Assembly (NCBI RefSeq): GCF_002338065.1
Contig: NZ_DDHJ01000018.1
Location: 49,647 to 113,646, forward strand
From: Pseudomonas sp. UBA1879
GTDB lineage: Bacteria; Pseudomonadota; Gammaproteobacteria; Pseudomonadales; Pseudomonadaceae
Direction: 5' to 3'
DNA: 64,000 nucleotides
Part shown: positions 53,024 through 60,391 of the stretch, one piece after another
How positions within the stretch are numbered: the stretch's first letter is position 1
How the letters are laid out: every line of letters starts with the position of its first letter
Position numbers and translations under genes: made by a program
Notes under the pieces: generated by a model
Told to the model about the DNA's origin: nothing
Seen by the model: only the letters and a program-made list of their open reading frames with translations
Databases searched by the model: none

Positions 53024-53330
53024 TTCGTCCAGCACAAAGGCAGCAAAAACCTCGACGTCTCGATGCTGCTCATGCCGCTGGTGCGGTTCGTTGGCGCCAG
53101 CGACCCGAAATGGCTGTCGACCCTGCAGGCCATCGAAAAGACTTTGGTACGCGACGGCATGGTCTTCCGTTACCGCAACGACGACACCTATGGCGATGGG
53201 CTGGATAGCGAGGAGGGCGCGTTCGTCGCCTGCTCGTACTGGTACGTCGAATGCCTGGCCCGCGCCGGGCGAGTGGAACAGGCCCATCTGGAATTCGAAC
53301 AGTTGCTCCGCTATGCCAACCCCCTCGGCC
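53024..53330 (+). pseudogene. internal fragment of the GH15 gene
   Basis: These 307 bases correspond to 51578-51884 of the intact GH15 gene at high identity (FVQHKGSKNLD..., EEGAFVACSYWYVECLARAG). They have no start or the rest of the catalytic domain. The fragment is fused on the left to the DUF2723 fragment and on the right to a DUF2945 fragment. Confidence 0.85.
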
Positions 53331-53421
53331 TGCGTCGAAAGACGAGCCGCAGTAAGAGGTGAAGAGTGGCTAGACCCGGGATCTGGCGATGCGTAAGGAA
53401 GACGCCGTGGAGAAGGTTTAA
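53327..53421 (+). pseudogene. decayed 3' end of the DUF2945 gene
   Basis: TGCGTCGAAAGACGAGCCGC...AGAGGTGAAGAG and AAGGAAGACGCCGTGGAGAA align with 52165-52251, but an in-frame TAA replaces the Tyr codon after EPQ. The GH15 gene's last 45 codons and the first half of DUF2945 are missing between this and the GH15 fragment. Confidence 0.75.
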
Positions 53422-53450
53422 ATTATCCTGTTCGCCTAACGCGTTCACGA

Positions 53451-53500
53451 TTTTTAGAATCATTCGAAGTAACTATTATTTCCAATGCATACGTGAAAAT
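53451..53500 (+). repeat. conserved upstream element, copy 1
   Basis: TTTTTAGA, a seven-base spacer, then GAAGTAACTATTATTTCCAA and TGCATACGTGAAAAT. The same arrangement recurs at 54760-54809 ahead of the paralogous gene. It lies about 140 bases before the start of the first Ig-like gene and may be its promoter or operator, or a duplication boundary. Confidence 0.65.
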
Positions 53501-53640
53501 TTATAACTAATTGTGAGGCTTGATAATTGTCTTCCCATCGCGATTTCTGTCTGCCCGAAGCCCGGCGCAGCGGATTGATATCCGCCCAGTTATGTTCATA
53601 ATCTGCCCAGGGACGTTGATCTGAAACAAGGAGGCGAGAC

Positions 53641-54306
53641 ATGAATACCGAATCGATGGAAGACAAAGTGGAAATTCTGGATCAGGATAAACATGTTGGT
53701 TGGGCGGATATCAAAGAGGGCGCTTGGGCTTTTAATTTAGACAATCTGAACGAGGGAGATCACCGGATTGTAGGCAGATATCGAGGGAGGGGCTCCACAC
53801 CCTGGTTATTCGTTCAGGGGGCTTCAGAATACCTCGAGGATTTTGAGAGTCTGCCGAAAGAACCTTTTACTGAGTTCGAGCAGCCTTGGTACAGCGCGAT
53901 TTGGGCGCCCCAAACGCCGGACAATGCGCTTAGGCCTAAAGCATTCCGAAATGGGTCCGATGCGGGGCTCGATGGAAAAGCGCTCGATCTGGCGGCTCAG
54001 CGGTCGTCCGCAAGCGGCATCGTCCATGATTGCATCTATACGATGACGTTCCATTCGTTATGGAAAACCGTCACTTTTGACTGCTATGTGCAACGTCATT
54101 TAGAAGCGCGCAGATGGATCGAAACGTTGAATGATCATAATGACATTTTAAATAGCTTCACATTACCCCATACCGAAGGGCTGCAACGGATTGTTCTGAG
54201 CAATGGAGAGCGCTTGATACGCGCGTTGCGATTCAATTTGATACCTTCTGAGGGAAGCAGTGGAGCGGTCCGAATTATTGTCGACACAATCAAAGTCTCT
54301 GTTTGA
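53641..54306 (+). CDS. Ig-like two-domain protein, paralogue 1, function unknown
   Basis: The 221-residue product has no signal peptide or membrane helix. Residues about 8-60 look like a bacterial Ig-like domain (VEILDQDKHVGWADIKEGAW, then LNEGDHRIVGRYRG and WLFV). The C-terminal 120 residues include TMTFHSLWKTVTFDCYV and RLIRALRFNLI, shared with paralogue 2, and look like a beta-sandwich. The first 60 bases have only 23 G or C, far below the rest of the window, suggesting acquisition. AGGAGG precedes ATG 53641. No family name is known to me. Confidence 0.7.
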   Translation: MNTESMEDKVEILDQDKHVGWADIKEGAWAFNLDNLNEGDHRIVGRYRGRGSTPWLFVQGASEYLEDFESLPKEPFTEFEQPWYSAIWAPQTPDNALRPKAFRNGSDAGLDGKALDLAAQRSSASGIVHDCIYTMTFHSLWKTVTFDCYVQRHLEARRWIETLNDHNDILNSFTLPHTEGLQRIVLSNGERLIRALRFNLIPSEGSSGAVRIIVDTIKVSV

Positions 54307-54683
54307 AGGCGTGTGCTGGCTGCCGCGTGATCTGCTGGACGAGCATCGTGTGGAGCCTGGGCATCTGCAGGCGGGGTTTCGCCATCCGGGCCACGGCAAG
54401 GCTGTAGCGGAGCTGGTCGGGACAGCGAACGCGCACCTCGTGCAGGCGCTGGAGTTCACCGTGCTGATCCCGCCACGGTACATCGGAATTCGACGATTTC
54501 TTGCGTGGACCATAGGCCTGGCGTTGCTGACGTTGCGCAATGTACAGGCTCATCCCGAGCGGCCGATCAAGGATTCACGCCGAAGTCGCCTGGATCATGC
54601 GCCTGACGCGTCTGTGGCAACGCTCCGATATTGGCTTGCGGGCGCTGTACAAAATTGCGTCCCGCAGGCTGCCCGTAACAACT
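54302..54683 (+). pseudogene. frameshifted C-terminal part of a squalene/phytoene-synthase family gene
   Basis: Directly at the stop of the preceding gene an open stretch reads FEGVCWLPRDLLDEHRVEPG, AVAELVGTANAHLVQALEFT and RRFLAWTIGLALLTLRNVQA, typical of the last third of a squalene/phytoene synthase. A frameshift near 54555 moves the rest (EVAWIMRLTRLWQRSDIGLR) to another frame. The N-terminal aspartate-rich motifs are absent, so it cannot be active. Confidence 0.7.
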
Positions 54684-54759
54684 AGGGATACTTGAAGACT
54701 CGCGGCCTGTTCACCGATCTCAGCCTTGATGAAGAGGTGGCCACTAAGCTGCGGTGAGG

Positions 54760-54809
54760 GTTTTAGACTTAATGGAAGTAACTGTTATTGCCAATGCGTA
54801 TTGGTAAAT
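54760..54809 (+). repeat. conserved upstream element, copy 2
   Basis: GTTTTAGA, a seven-base spacer, then GAAGTAACTGTTATTGCCAA and TGCGTATTGGTAAAT. It matches the element at 53451-53500 at most positions and stands about 135 bases before the second Ig-like gene, the same distance as copy 1. Confidence 0.65.
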
Positions 54810-54943
54810 AGCAAGTCACTGTCCCGGCTTGAAAAAGACCAGTCGGGAGAATTTGCCTTTTTTTTGGACAAAGAGTGTCGGTTGATGAATTCACGTTCGT
54901 GTTCATACTAAAAACGACCTTCGCCAAAACAGGGAGTTTAATC

Positions 54944-55639
54944 ATGGGTACGATCAACGCAGAGGAAAGATTGGAAGTTTTGGACAACGGCAGCCATTTG
55001 GGCTGGACCAACGTTGCAAACGGCAAGTGGAAATTTTCGTCTGTTGGGCTAACCCCCGGGGTGCATAATTTTACTGCCGAATATAAAGGAAAGCGGTCGG
55101 CTGCGTGGCGCGTCAACGTGGAAGGGAAAAGTACTGATGACTTCGCGGGCGAAACGGAAAATGCAAACGCGACTGAGCTGAAGCGACCGAAGTTCATCAT
55201 TAGACGAACAACGGGAGCCAACCCAGCTACCGGTGGTCACGCAATCCTTCATCCTCATACCACTGTAAGCACCTTGCCAGGCTTTAAGGCGCCGGTGATC
55301 GGGATTCAGGTCTCCGTTCGTGCGGCTAGTTTTCCGAACAGGCGTGTGGTCGTTGAGTTTGTGTTCGACAATCCCTACTCAATCATTTCATTTGACTGTA
55401 TGCCTTTTCGTACTTCGAGTGCGCTGGCTTCAACGAGTCAAGTGCAAGCGCTGAAAGCAGATGGATCGGTGGAAACTCAAGATTCCAAAAAATGGCCTGA
55501 TCGAATGACAAAAATAGTCAACTTTGGCGTAGCAGGGCAGCGAGCAATCAAGTCTTTGAGATTCACCATTGATATAGCCCCTGGAGTGGCTAATGGGTAC
55601 GAAGAACTCTGGCTCAACAGCATTACGATGACACCATGA
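54944..55639 (+). CDS. Ig-like two-domain protein, paralogue 2, function unknown
   Basis: This 231-residue product is organised like paralogue 1. An Ig-like N-terminal domain (RLEVLDNGSHLGWTNVANGK, LTPGVHNFTAEYKGK, AAWRVNV) is followed by a beta-rich domain with FVFDNPYSIISFDCMPF and RAIKSLRFTIDIAPG. The FDC motif and the LRF-x-I end strand are shared. No export signal is seen. GGGAG lies nine bases before ATG 54944; the frame is open upstream but begins without a ribosome binding site. Sequence identity to paralogue 1 is low except for these landmarks, so the duplication is old. Confidence 0.7.
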   Translation: MGTINAEERLEVLDNGSHLGWTNVANGKWKFSSVGLTPGVHNFTAEYKGKRSAAWRVNVEGKSTDDFAGETENANATELKRPKFIIRRTTGANPATGGHAILHPHTTVSTLPGFKAPVIGIQVSVRAASFPNRRVVVEFVFDNPYSIISFDCMPFRTSSALASTSQVQALKADGSVETQDSKKWPDRMTKIVNFGVAGQRAIKSLRFTIDIAPGVANGYEELWLNSITMTP

Positions 55640-55704
55640 GCCAGTGCCAAGTCATCCATAGGCGGCGGTGTTCTGGTTTTACCACCGCCGACTGCTCCAT
55701 CACG

Positions 55705-55724
55705 TCACCCGCGACTCATAACCG
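55705..55724 (-). pseudogene. 20-bp relic of the DUF2723 3' end
   Basis: TCACCCGCGACTCATAACCG resembles the terminal TCACCCGCAACTCATACCCC of the intact gene 150 bases away. It would be a third boundary copy; the match is short and could be chance. Confidence 0.35.
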
Positions 55725-55733
55725 GGCCTGAAT

Positions 55734-55824
55734 CTGTGGGAGCGAATTCATTCGCGATGCTGTGTATCAGGCGATAGAGAGGTGTCGTCTGTTACATTTT
55801 TCGCGAATGAATTCGGTCCCACAG
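55734..55824. repeat. REP-like inverted repeat (GAATTCATTCGCGA family)
   Basis: CTGTGGGAGCGAATTCATTC (arm 55734-55757) and the reverse complement at 55801-55824 differ at only one position. It forms a hairpin between the second Ig-like gene and the convergent membrane-protein gene. Confidence 0.8.
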
Positions 55825-55853
55825 GGGATGGGTGAAGCACTCGCAAGATCGGC

Positions 55854-57278
55854 TTATTTCACCCGCAACTCATACCCCACCGGCAACGTCTCCAGCGCAA
55901 AACGCTCACCAATCATGTCGCAGTAACTGGTCCGCGCCAGATACGCTCCCGGCCCTTTCAAATACGTATCGATGTCCTGCACTTCCTCACACAATTCGAA
56001 CGTCCTTCCTTTGAGCAGCCCGCTCGCCTGAGCGGAGCGCAGGGCGCCGTTGGGGGTCCAGTCGGCGATGATGAGGGCGCCTTCGGGGGCGGATTTTTCG
56101 TAGCTGTGCACGAACTCTTCGGCAGACCGGTCGGTGAGGTAGGGGACCATGAAGTAGTGAATATCATCGCGGAACGGCAGCGTTTCCTTGTGCACGGGCA
56201 GCTGAATTGCGCCGCTGGCGTACACGGCGAATACCGCAAGAATGGCCACGGGCGCGGCGAGGGGGGAGGCGGTGGCCAGGCCCGCGCCCTTGCGCGGCAG
56301 CAGGTCGTACAGCTGAATCACGCCGATAATGCTCAGCAGCACGGCGCCGGGCAGGAAGAAGGTGAAGCGGTCGGTGACGTTGTAGGACACCGCGAAGATG
56401 AAGTTCATGATCGCCGCCGCCCACAGCACGCGCAGTGCCGGGCGTTTCGGGAACAGCAGCAGCCCGACCACCTGCGGGCCGATCAACGAGAGCAGCAACA
56501 ACATGACGGAGTTTTTCTCGTGCCACATGTCGTCGAAGCGGAACAGCGAGCCCTGCCAGCTTTGTTCGGTGGTGCGATCGGGGATGCCGATCAGGTAGCG
56601 ATGGCCGATATCGATCAGGCTCAGGCCGTTGTGCATTTCATTGAGGATGCCTGGAATGGCGACGGCGAAACCGACGACGAAACCGGGCAGGGTAACGAGA
56701 ATCCGCGCCTTGTGCTGCCAGAGCATGTGCACGTAAAGCGGGAACAACACGATAAAGGTCAGTTGGTGAATGGCCGCGGCAAGGCCCGTCAACACGCCGA
56801 TCAAGAACAGTGCCGGCATCACGCCCAGACGCGGTTTGTCCTTGAACTCAATCATGTAGGCAAAGATCACCAACACCGTGTGCAGAAGGTACACCTCGGC
56901 TTTGGTCGAAACCCAGAACACGCAATGGCACAACACGGCAGCGGCCACGGCGATCAGCGCTTGCTGGGTCGTCGCGCCGACACCTTTCGCGAGCCGGTAG
57001 ATGGCCCAGGCCAGCGGAATCAGCAGCAGTGAGTTCATGAAGCTCAGCACCAGCGGCCCGAAGCTTTCGAACAGCGCGGTGCTGACGAACAGGTAGAGCG
57101 GGTGATCCAGTGGCCCGAGGGTCTGGCTGAAGTAATGCCCTTGGGACGCGTCGGCGAGAAACATGCCGTTGTCCATCCACTGAATCGGCCCGCTCGACGC
57201 GAGAAAACTGGCGAGAATCGCGCCGATCACCAACAGCGCGGCGATCAGAATCGGTCGATTGCGTACAGCTGCCACCAT
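55854..57278 (-). CDS. DUF2723/GT-C-like polytopic membrane protein (putative glycosyltransferase)
   Basis: This 474-residue protein has about ten membrane helices and a short C-terminal soluble domain. The first periplasmic loop carries WMDNGMFLADASQGHYFSQT and GPLDHPLYL, the acidic loop expected of GT-C enzymes that use polyprenyl-phosphate sugars, as in DUF2723/O-mannosyltransferase-like families. ATG 57278 has AGGAG nine bases upstream. As last gene of the DPA-type operon it is the best candidate for transferring the lipid-linked sugar outside the membrane. Its 3' end has been copied at least twice into the region 52.3-53.0 kb. Confidence 0.75.
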   Translation of the reverse strand: MVAAVRNRPILIAALLVIGAILASFLASSGPIQWMDNGMFLADASQGHYFSQTLGPLDHPLYLFVSTALFESFGPLVLSFMNSLLLIPLAWAIYRLAKGVGATTQQALIAVAAAVLCHCVFWVSTKAEVYLLHTVLVIFAYMIEFKDKPRLGVMPALFLIGVLTGLAAAIHQLTFIVLFPLYVHMLWQHKARILVTLPGFVVGFAVAIPGILNEMHNGLSLIDIGHRYLIGIPDRTTEQSWQGSLFRFDDMWHEKNSVMLLLLSLIGPQVVGLLLFPKRPALRVLWAAAIMNFIFAVSYNVTDRFTFFLPGAVLLSIIGVIQLYDLLPRKGAGLATASPLAAPVAILAVFAVYASGAIQLPVHKETLPFRDDIHYFMVPYLTDRSAEEFVHSYEKSAPEGALIIADWTPNGALRSAQASGLLKGRTFELCEEVQDIDTYLKGPGAYLARTSYCDMIGERFALETLPVGYELRVK

Positions 57279-57339
57279 GTGTTGCACTCCTGTCCCTGTC
57301 TTTCGCTGACGCGCAGCCGAAAAGCGGTGCGCGTGAACC

Positions 57340-58326
57340 TTACTGAACCGCTTCGCGCCGGGGCGCGGTTTCACCTTTGAGCTTGAACAGCATCACGGCG
57401 CCGATGGCCACGGCGAACCACAGCGTCGCCAGACGAATCAGCACTGTCGCGGCCACGGCGTCGGCGCTGTTCATGCCTTTCCACACCAGCAAGCCGACCA
57501 TCACCGCTTCTGCGCCGCCAAGGCCGCCGGGCATGAAGCTCACGGCCCCGGCGAGCATCGCCAAGGCGTACACAAACACGGCGAAGGTCAGCGGAATCTC
57601 GGCGCCCATCCAATGCAGAATCCAGTCGAAGGCCAGCGCCTCGGCGCTCCAGGCCACCACGCTGAGGGCCGTCAGGCCGAGCATCAGGCGCAGGCGGTGA
57701 CACTGCTGCGCGTGCACCAGCACCTGGAGCAGATGGCGCAGCAGACCAATCACTTTGCCGCCCTCGGTGGGCACCAGCAGCGTCAGGCGTTCCAACAGAC
57801 GACGCTGCGACAGCACCAGGAGGCCGACCAGCACCAAGCTGACGCCGACCACGATCATCGGCATTGCCTCGGGGTACAGCGACAGGCCAAAAAGGGTCAG
57901 CAGCACCACCGCGAACAGGTCCGACAGGCGCTCGCTGAAGAACGCCGCAAAGCTCTGCGGATAAGGCACGCCCCAGCGTTTCAGCAACACACCGCGCAAG
58001 GCTTCACCGGCTTTGCCCGGCGTGGTGGTCAACGCGAACCCGGCCAGGTAAATGTTCAGGCTCGGGCGCCACGGCATGGGGTGGCCCAGCACCTTGAGAT
58101 AGGCCTGCCAGCGCACGAAACGCAGGCCGTAGTTCACCGACGACATGAACAGCGCGATAACGATGCCGATCAACCCGACTTCACTCACCGCGGCGGCCAC
58201 CGCCTGCCAGCCGCCCCACAGCGAAAAGCCCAGATAACCCAGCGCCGAGCCCACCACCGACAGCACCACGGCACGGTAGCGCCAGCCCGACAATTGAACG
58301 GATTCTTCGCAAGCCGCCGCGTTCAC
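57340..58326 (-). CDS. LPG-synthase-TM (UPF0104) family membrane protein, possible lipid flippase
   Basis: This 328-residue polytopic protein has about eight helices and the family motifs LYLAGFALTTTPGKAGEALRG-like core (AGFALTTTPGKAGEALRGVL) and FMPGGLGGAEAVMVGLL. The family includes the flippase half of MprF. It starts with GTG 58326, overlapping the upstream reductase stop (GTGA) with AAGG upstream. In this operon a role in flipping polyprenyl-phosphate-sugar across the membrane is reasonable but inferred. Confidence 0.78.
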   Translation of the reverse strand: MNAAACEESVQLSGWRYRAVVLSVVGSALGYLGFSLWGGWQAVAAAVSEVGLIGIVIALFMSSVNYGLRFVRWQAYLKVLGHPMPWRPSLNIYLAGFALTTTPGKAGEALRGVLLKRWGVPYPQSFAAFFSERLSDLFAVVLLTLFGLSLYPEAMPMIVVGVSLVLVGLLVLSQRRLLERLTLLVPTEGGKVIGLLRHLLQVLVHAQQCHRLRLMLGLTALSVVAWSAEALAFDWILHWMGAEIPLTFAVFVYALAMLAGAVSFMPGGLGGAEAVMVGLLVWKGMNSADAVAATVLIRLATLWFAVAIGAVMLFKLKGETAPRREAVQ

Positions 58327-59078
58327 AGGTTCAGCCTTTTGAACACGGGCTGCGGAATCGAGCGGATGATCAGCATGATCAACGCCCAAAAGCCCGGTGC
58401 GTACAGGGTCGGCACCTTGTTGGCGATGCCCTTGACGATGCGTTGCGCGACCTGTGCCGGTTGCGCGAGCAGCGCGGCGGGCAGCGACAGGCCTTTGGTC
58501 ATTGGTGTGTCGACGAAGCCCGGTTTGATCGTGGTGACGTGTACGCCCAGCTTGAACAGTCGCGCTTGCAGCCCTTCGCAGTAGGTCGAGACCGCCGCCT
58601 TGGCGCTGCCGTACAGGTAATTCGACGGTCGTCCGCGATCGGCTGCCACCGAGGAAATGATCGCCAGGCTGCCGCAGCGCTGGGTCTCGAATTGCGTGGC
58701 CAGCACCGTCAACAGCGCGATCACCGAGGTGCAGTTGTTGGCAAACTCGCGCAAGGCGAGCTGGACGTCGCGCTCGCAGGCTTTCTGGTCGGGCAGGGTG
58801 CCGTGAGCGATCAGCGCAATGTCGATCTGCCCCAGCGCGGTCAGGCAGCGGCCCATCATCAGCGGGTGCGCTTCGGTGTCGTTGGCGTCCATCTCGTGCA
58901 GCGTGACGTTCTTCGCGCCTCGGCCCTTGAGGTCGGCAGCGGTCTGCTGGAGTTTGTCGACGTTGCGCGCGACGAGGAAGAAATCGCTGCCTTCGGTGGC
59001 CCACAAGCGGGCGCAGGCAGTCGCGATGGCCGAGGTGGCGCCGATGATCAGCACTTTTTTCACGTGGGGTGTGTTCAT
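58323..59078 (-). CDS. DprE2-like short-chain reductase
   Basis: This 251-residue SDR begins VLIIGATSAIATACARLWA, the atypical nucleotide loop also seen in DprE2, and has ISSVAADRGRPSNYLYGSAKAA with the catalytic Tyr/Lys. A hydrophobic C-terminus may attach it to the membrane. DprE2 reduces the keto intermediate made by DprE1 to decaprenylphosphoryl-arabinose. The ATGA overlap with the DprE1-like gene supports a joint epimerase. I start at ATG 59078. Confidence 0.85.
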   Translation of the reverse strand: MNTPHVKKVLIIGATSAIATACARLWATEGSDFFLVARNVDKLQQTAADLKGRGAKNVTLHEMDANDTEAHPLMMGRCLTALGQIDIALIAHGTLPDQKACERDVQLALREFANNCTSVIALLTVLATQFETQRCGSLAIISSVAADRGRPSNYLYGSAKAAVSTYCEGLQARLFKLGVHVTTIKPGFVDTPMTKGLSLPAALLAQPAQVAQRIVKGIANKVPTLYAPGFWALIMLIIRSIPQPVFKRLNL

Positions 59079-60391
59079 AGCAGCACGCGGCTCCAGAAAC
59101 GGGACATCAGAGAGGGATCGCGCAGCGCTTCCAGTCGCTCCCAGGCGGGGTACGCCCGACGAAAGTCCGCGCCGCTCATATGGGCATCCTTGGCCGGATA
59201 CAAGCGGCCTCCTGCCGCCCGAACGATGTCGTCCAGGCGCGGGAATACAACGTTTTCCAGGTGTTCGCTCTGCGGGAAATCCAGCGCCAGTGAGGTGCCT
59301 GGCAGCGGGAACGACAGCAGCCCCGGGGAGCGAATGTCGCCGCAGCGTTTGAGCACCGCGAGGAACGAGCCTTGACCCGCCTCGGCGATGGCTCGTAACA
59401 GCTCGCCCATCGCGGCTTCGGCATGGGCCGTGGGAATCACGCATTGATACTGCTGAAAGCCCCGGCGACCGTAGATGCGGTTCCAGTGCAGGATGCGATC
59501 CAGCGGATAGAAAAACGGCTCGTAGGCGCTACGCCCTGGCGTGCGTCGACTCGGGTGCATGCGCCAGTACAGGGTGTTGAACGCGCTCAAGGACAGCTTG
59601 TTGATCAGCGACACCGGCGGCGTCACGGGCATGCTCAATTTGGCGCGAGACGCGGTAGCCAGCGAGCCGTATTGCGCGTGGTCACCGACGATAAAAACAC
59701 CGCGCCCGGTCTCGGCGCCTTTGGCGAGGCAATCGACCCAGGCGACGCTGTATTCGTGTTTGTCGTCCAGCTCATCCGAGAGTGCGAAAAACTCGGCGAG
59801 GTTGGCGAAGCGCACGGTGGTGGTGTCGATCTGGCTGGCACGGATCGGCATCATTTGCAGCTGCGCCCAATGGATGACCCCGGTCAGCCCCAGACCGCCG
59901 ATGCTGGCCGCGAACAGCGAGGCGTTGACACTGGGGGAGCAGAGCATCTCGGGCTGACCATGCCGCAACAGGCCTAAGCTGCGCACATGACGGCCAAAGG
60001 TGCCGCGCACGTGGTGGTTCTTGCCGTGCACGTCATTGGCGATAGCACCGCCGACCGTAGCGAATTGGGTGCCGGGGGTCACGGCGAGAAACCAGCCGTT
60101 GGGGATTGCGACGCTCAGGACTTCGGCAAGGGTGATGCCGGCTTCAACTTTGACCACGCCGGTGTCCCAGTCGGCCTCGATCAGCCTATCCAGCGAGCGC
60201 ATGTGCAGCACCTGATCGCTGGATGCCAGGCAGCTGTCGCCGTAACTGCGGCCGTTGCCGTAGGGCAGGCTGCTGCGGTGATCGCTGATCACCCGCTCAA
60301 GGTGCGCGGGCAGGTCGTCGATCCAGACGCAGCTGTGTCCCTGCTGCGGACGCTGGGGAAAGCGGCCCCAGGAATACAGAGGTGCACTCAT
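59075..60391 (-). CDS. DprE1-like FAD-dependent oxidase
   Basis: This 438-residue protein matches DprE1: LPYGNGRSYGDSCLA (FAD pyrophosphate), VTPGTQFATVGGAIANDVHG, KNHHVRGTFGRHVRSLGLL, and YPAKDAHM with Lys401 equivalent to the essential Mtb Lys418. At the position of Mtb Cys387, the residue attacked by benzothiazinones, it has Ala369 (in SLALDFP). DprE1 oxidises the 2'-OH of polyprenylphosphoryl-ribose. It overlaps its neighbours by four bases on both sides. Confidence 0.88.
   Translation of the reverse strand: MSAPLYSWGRFPQRPQQGHSCVWIDDLPAHLERVISDHRSSLPYGNGRSYGDSCLASSDQVLHMRSLDRLIEADWDTGVVKVEAGITLAEVLSVAIPNGWFLAVTPGTQFATVGGAIANDVHGKNHHVRGTFGRHVRSLGLLRHGQPEMLCSPSVNASLFAASIGGLGLTGVIHWAQLQMMPIRASQIDTTTVRFANLAEFFALSDELDDKHEYSVAWVDCLAKGAETGRGVFIVGDHAQYGSLATASRAKLSMPVTPPVSLINKLSLSAFNTLYWRMHPSRRTPGRSAYEPFFYPLDRILHWNRIYGRRGFQQYQCVIPTAHAEAAMGELLRAIAEAGQGSFLAVLKRCGDIRSPGLLSFPLPGTSLALDFPQSEHLENVVFPRLDDIVRAAGGRLYPAKDAHMSGADFRRAYPAWERLEALRDPSLMSRFWSRVLL

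Noticed and set aside
52922..53362. 146-residue frame combining DUF2723 and GH15 fragments
   Set aside because: Although open, it is the chimeric junction of two pseudogene fragments, with the first part in the wrong strand relative to its parent, so it is recorded as pseudogenes.
54260..54685. 141-residue frame covering the synthase relic
   Set aside because: Its start lies inside the preceding gene, the synthase similarity begins only at 54302 and is frameshifted, so it is treated as a pseudogene.
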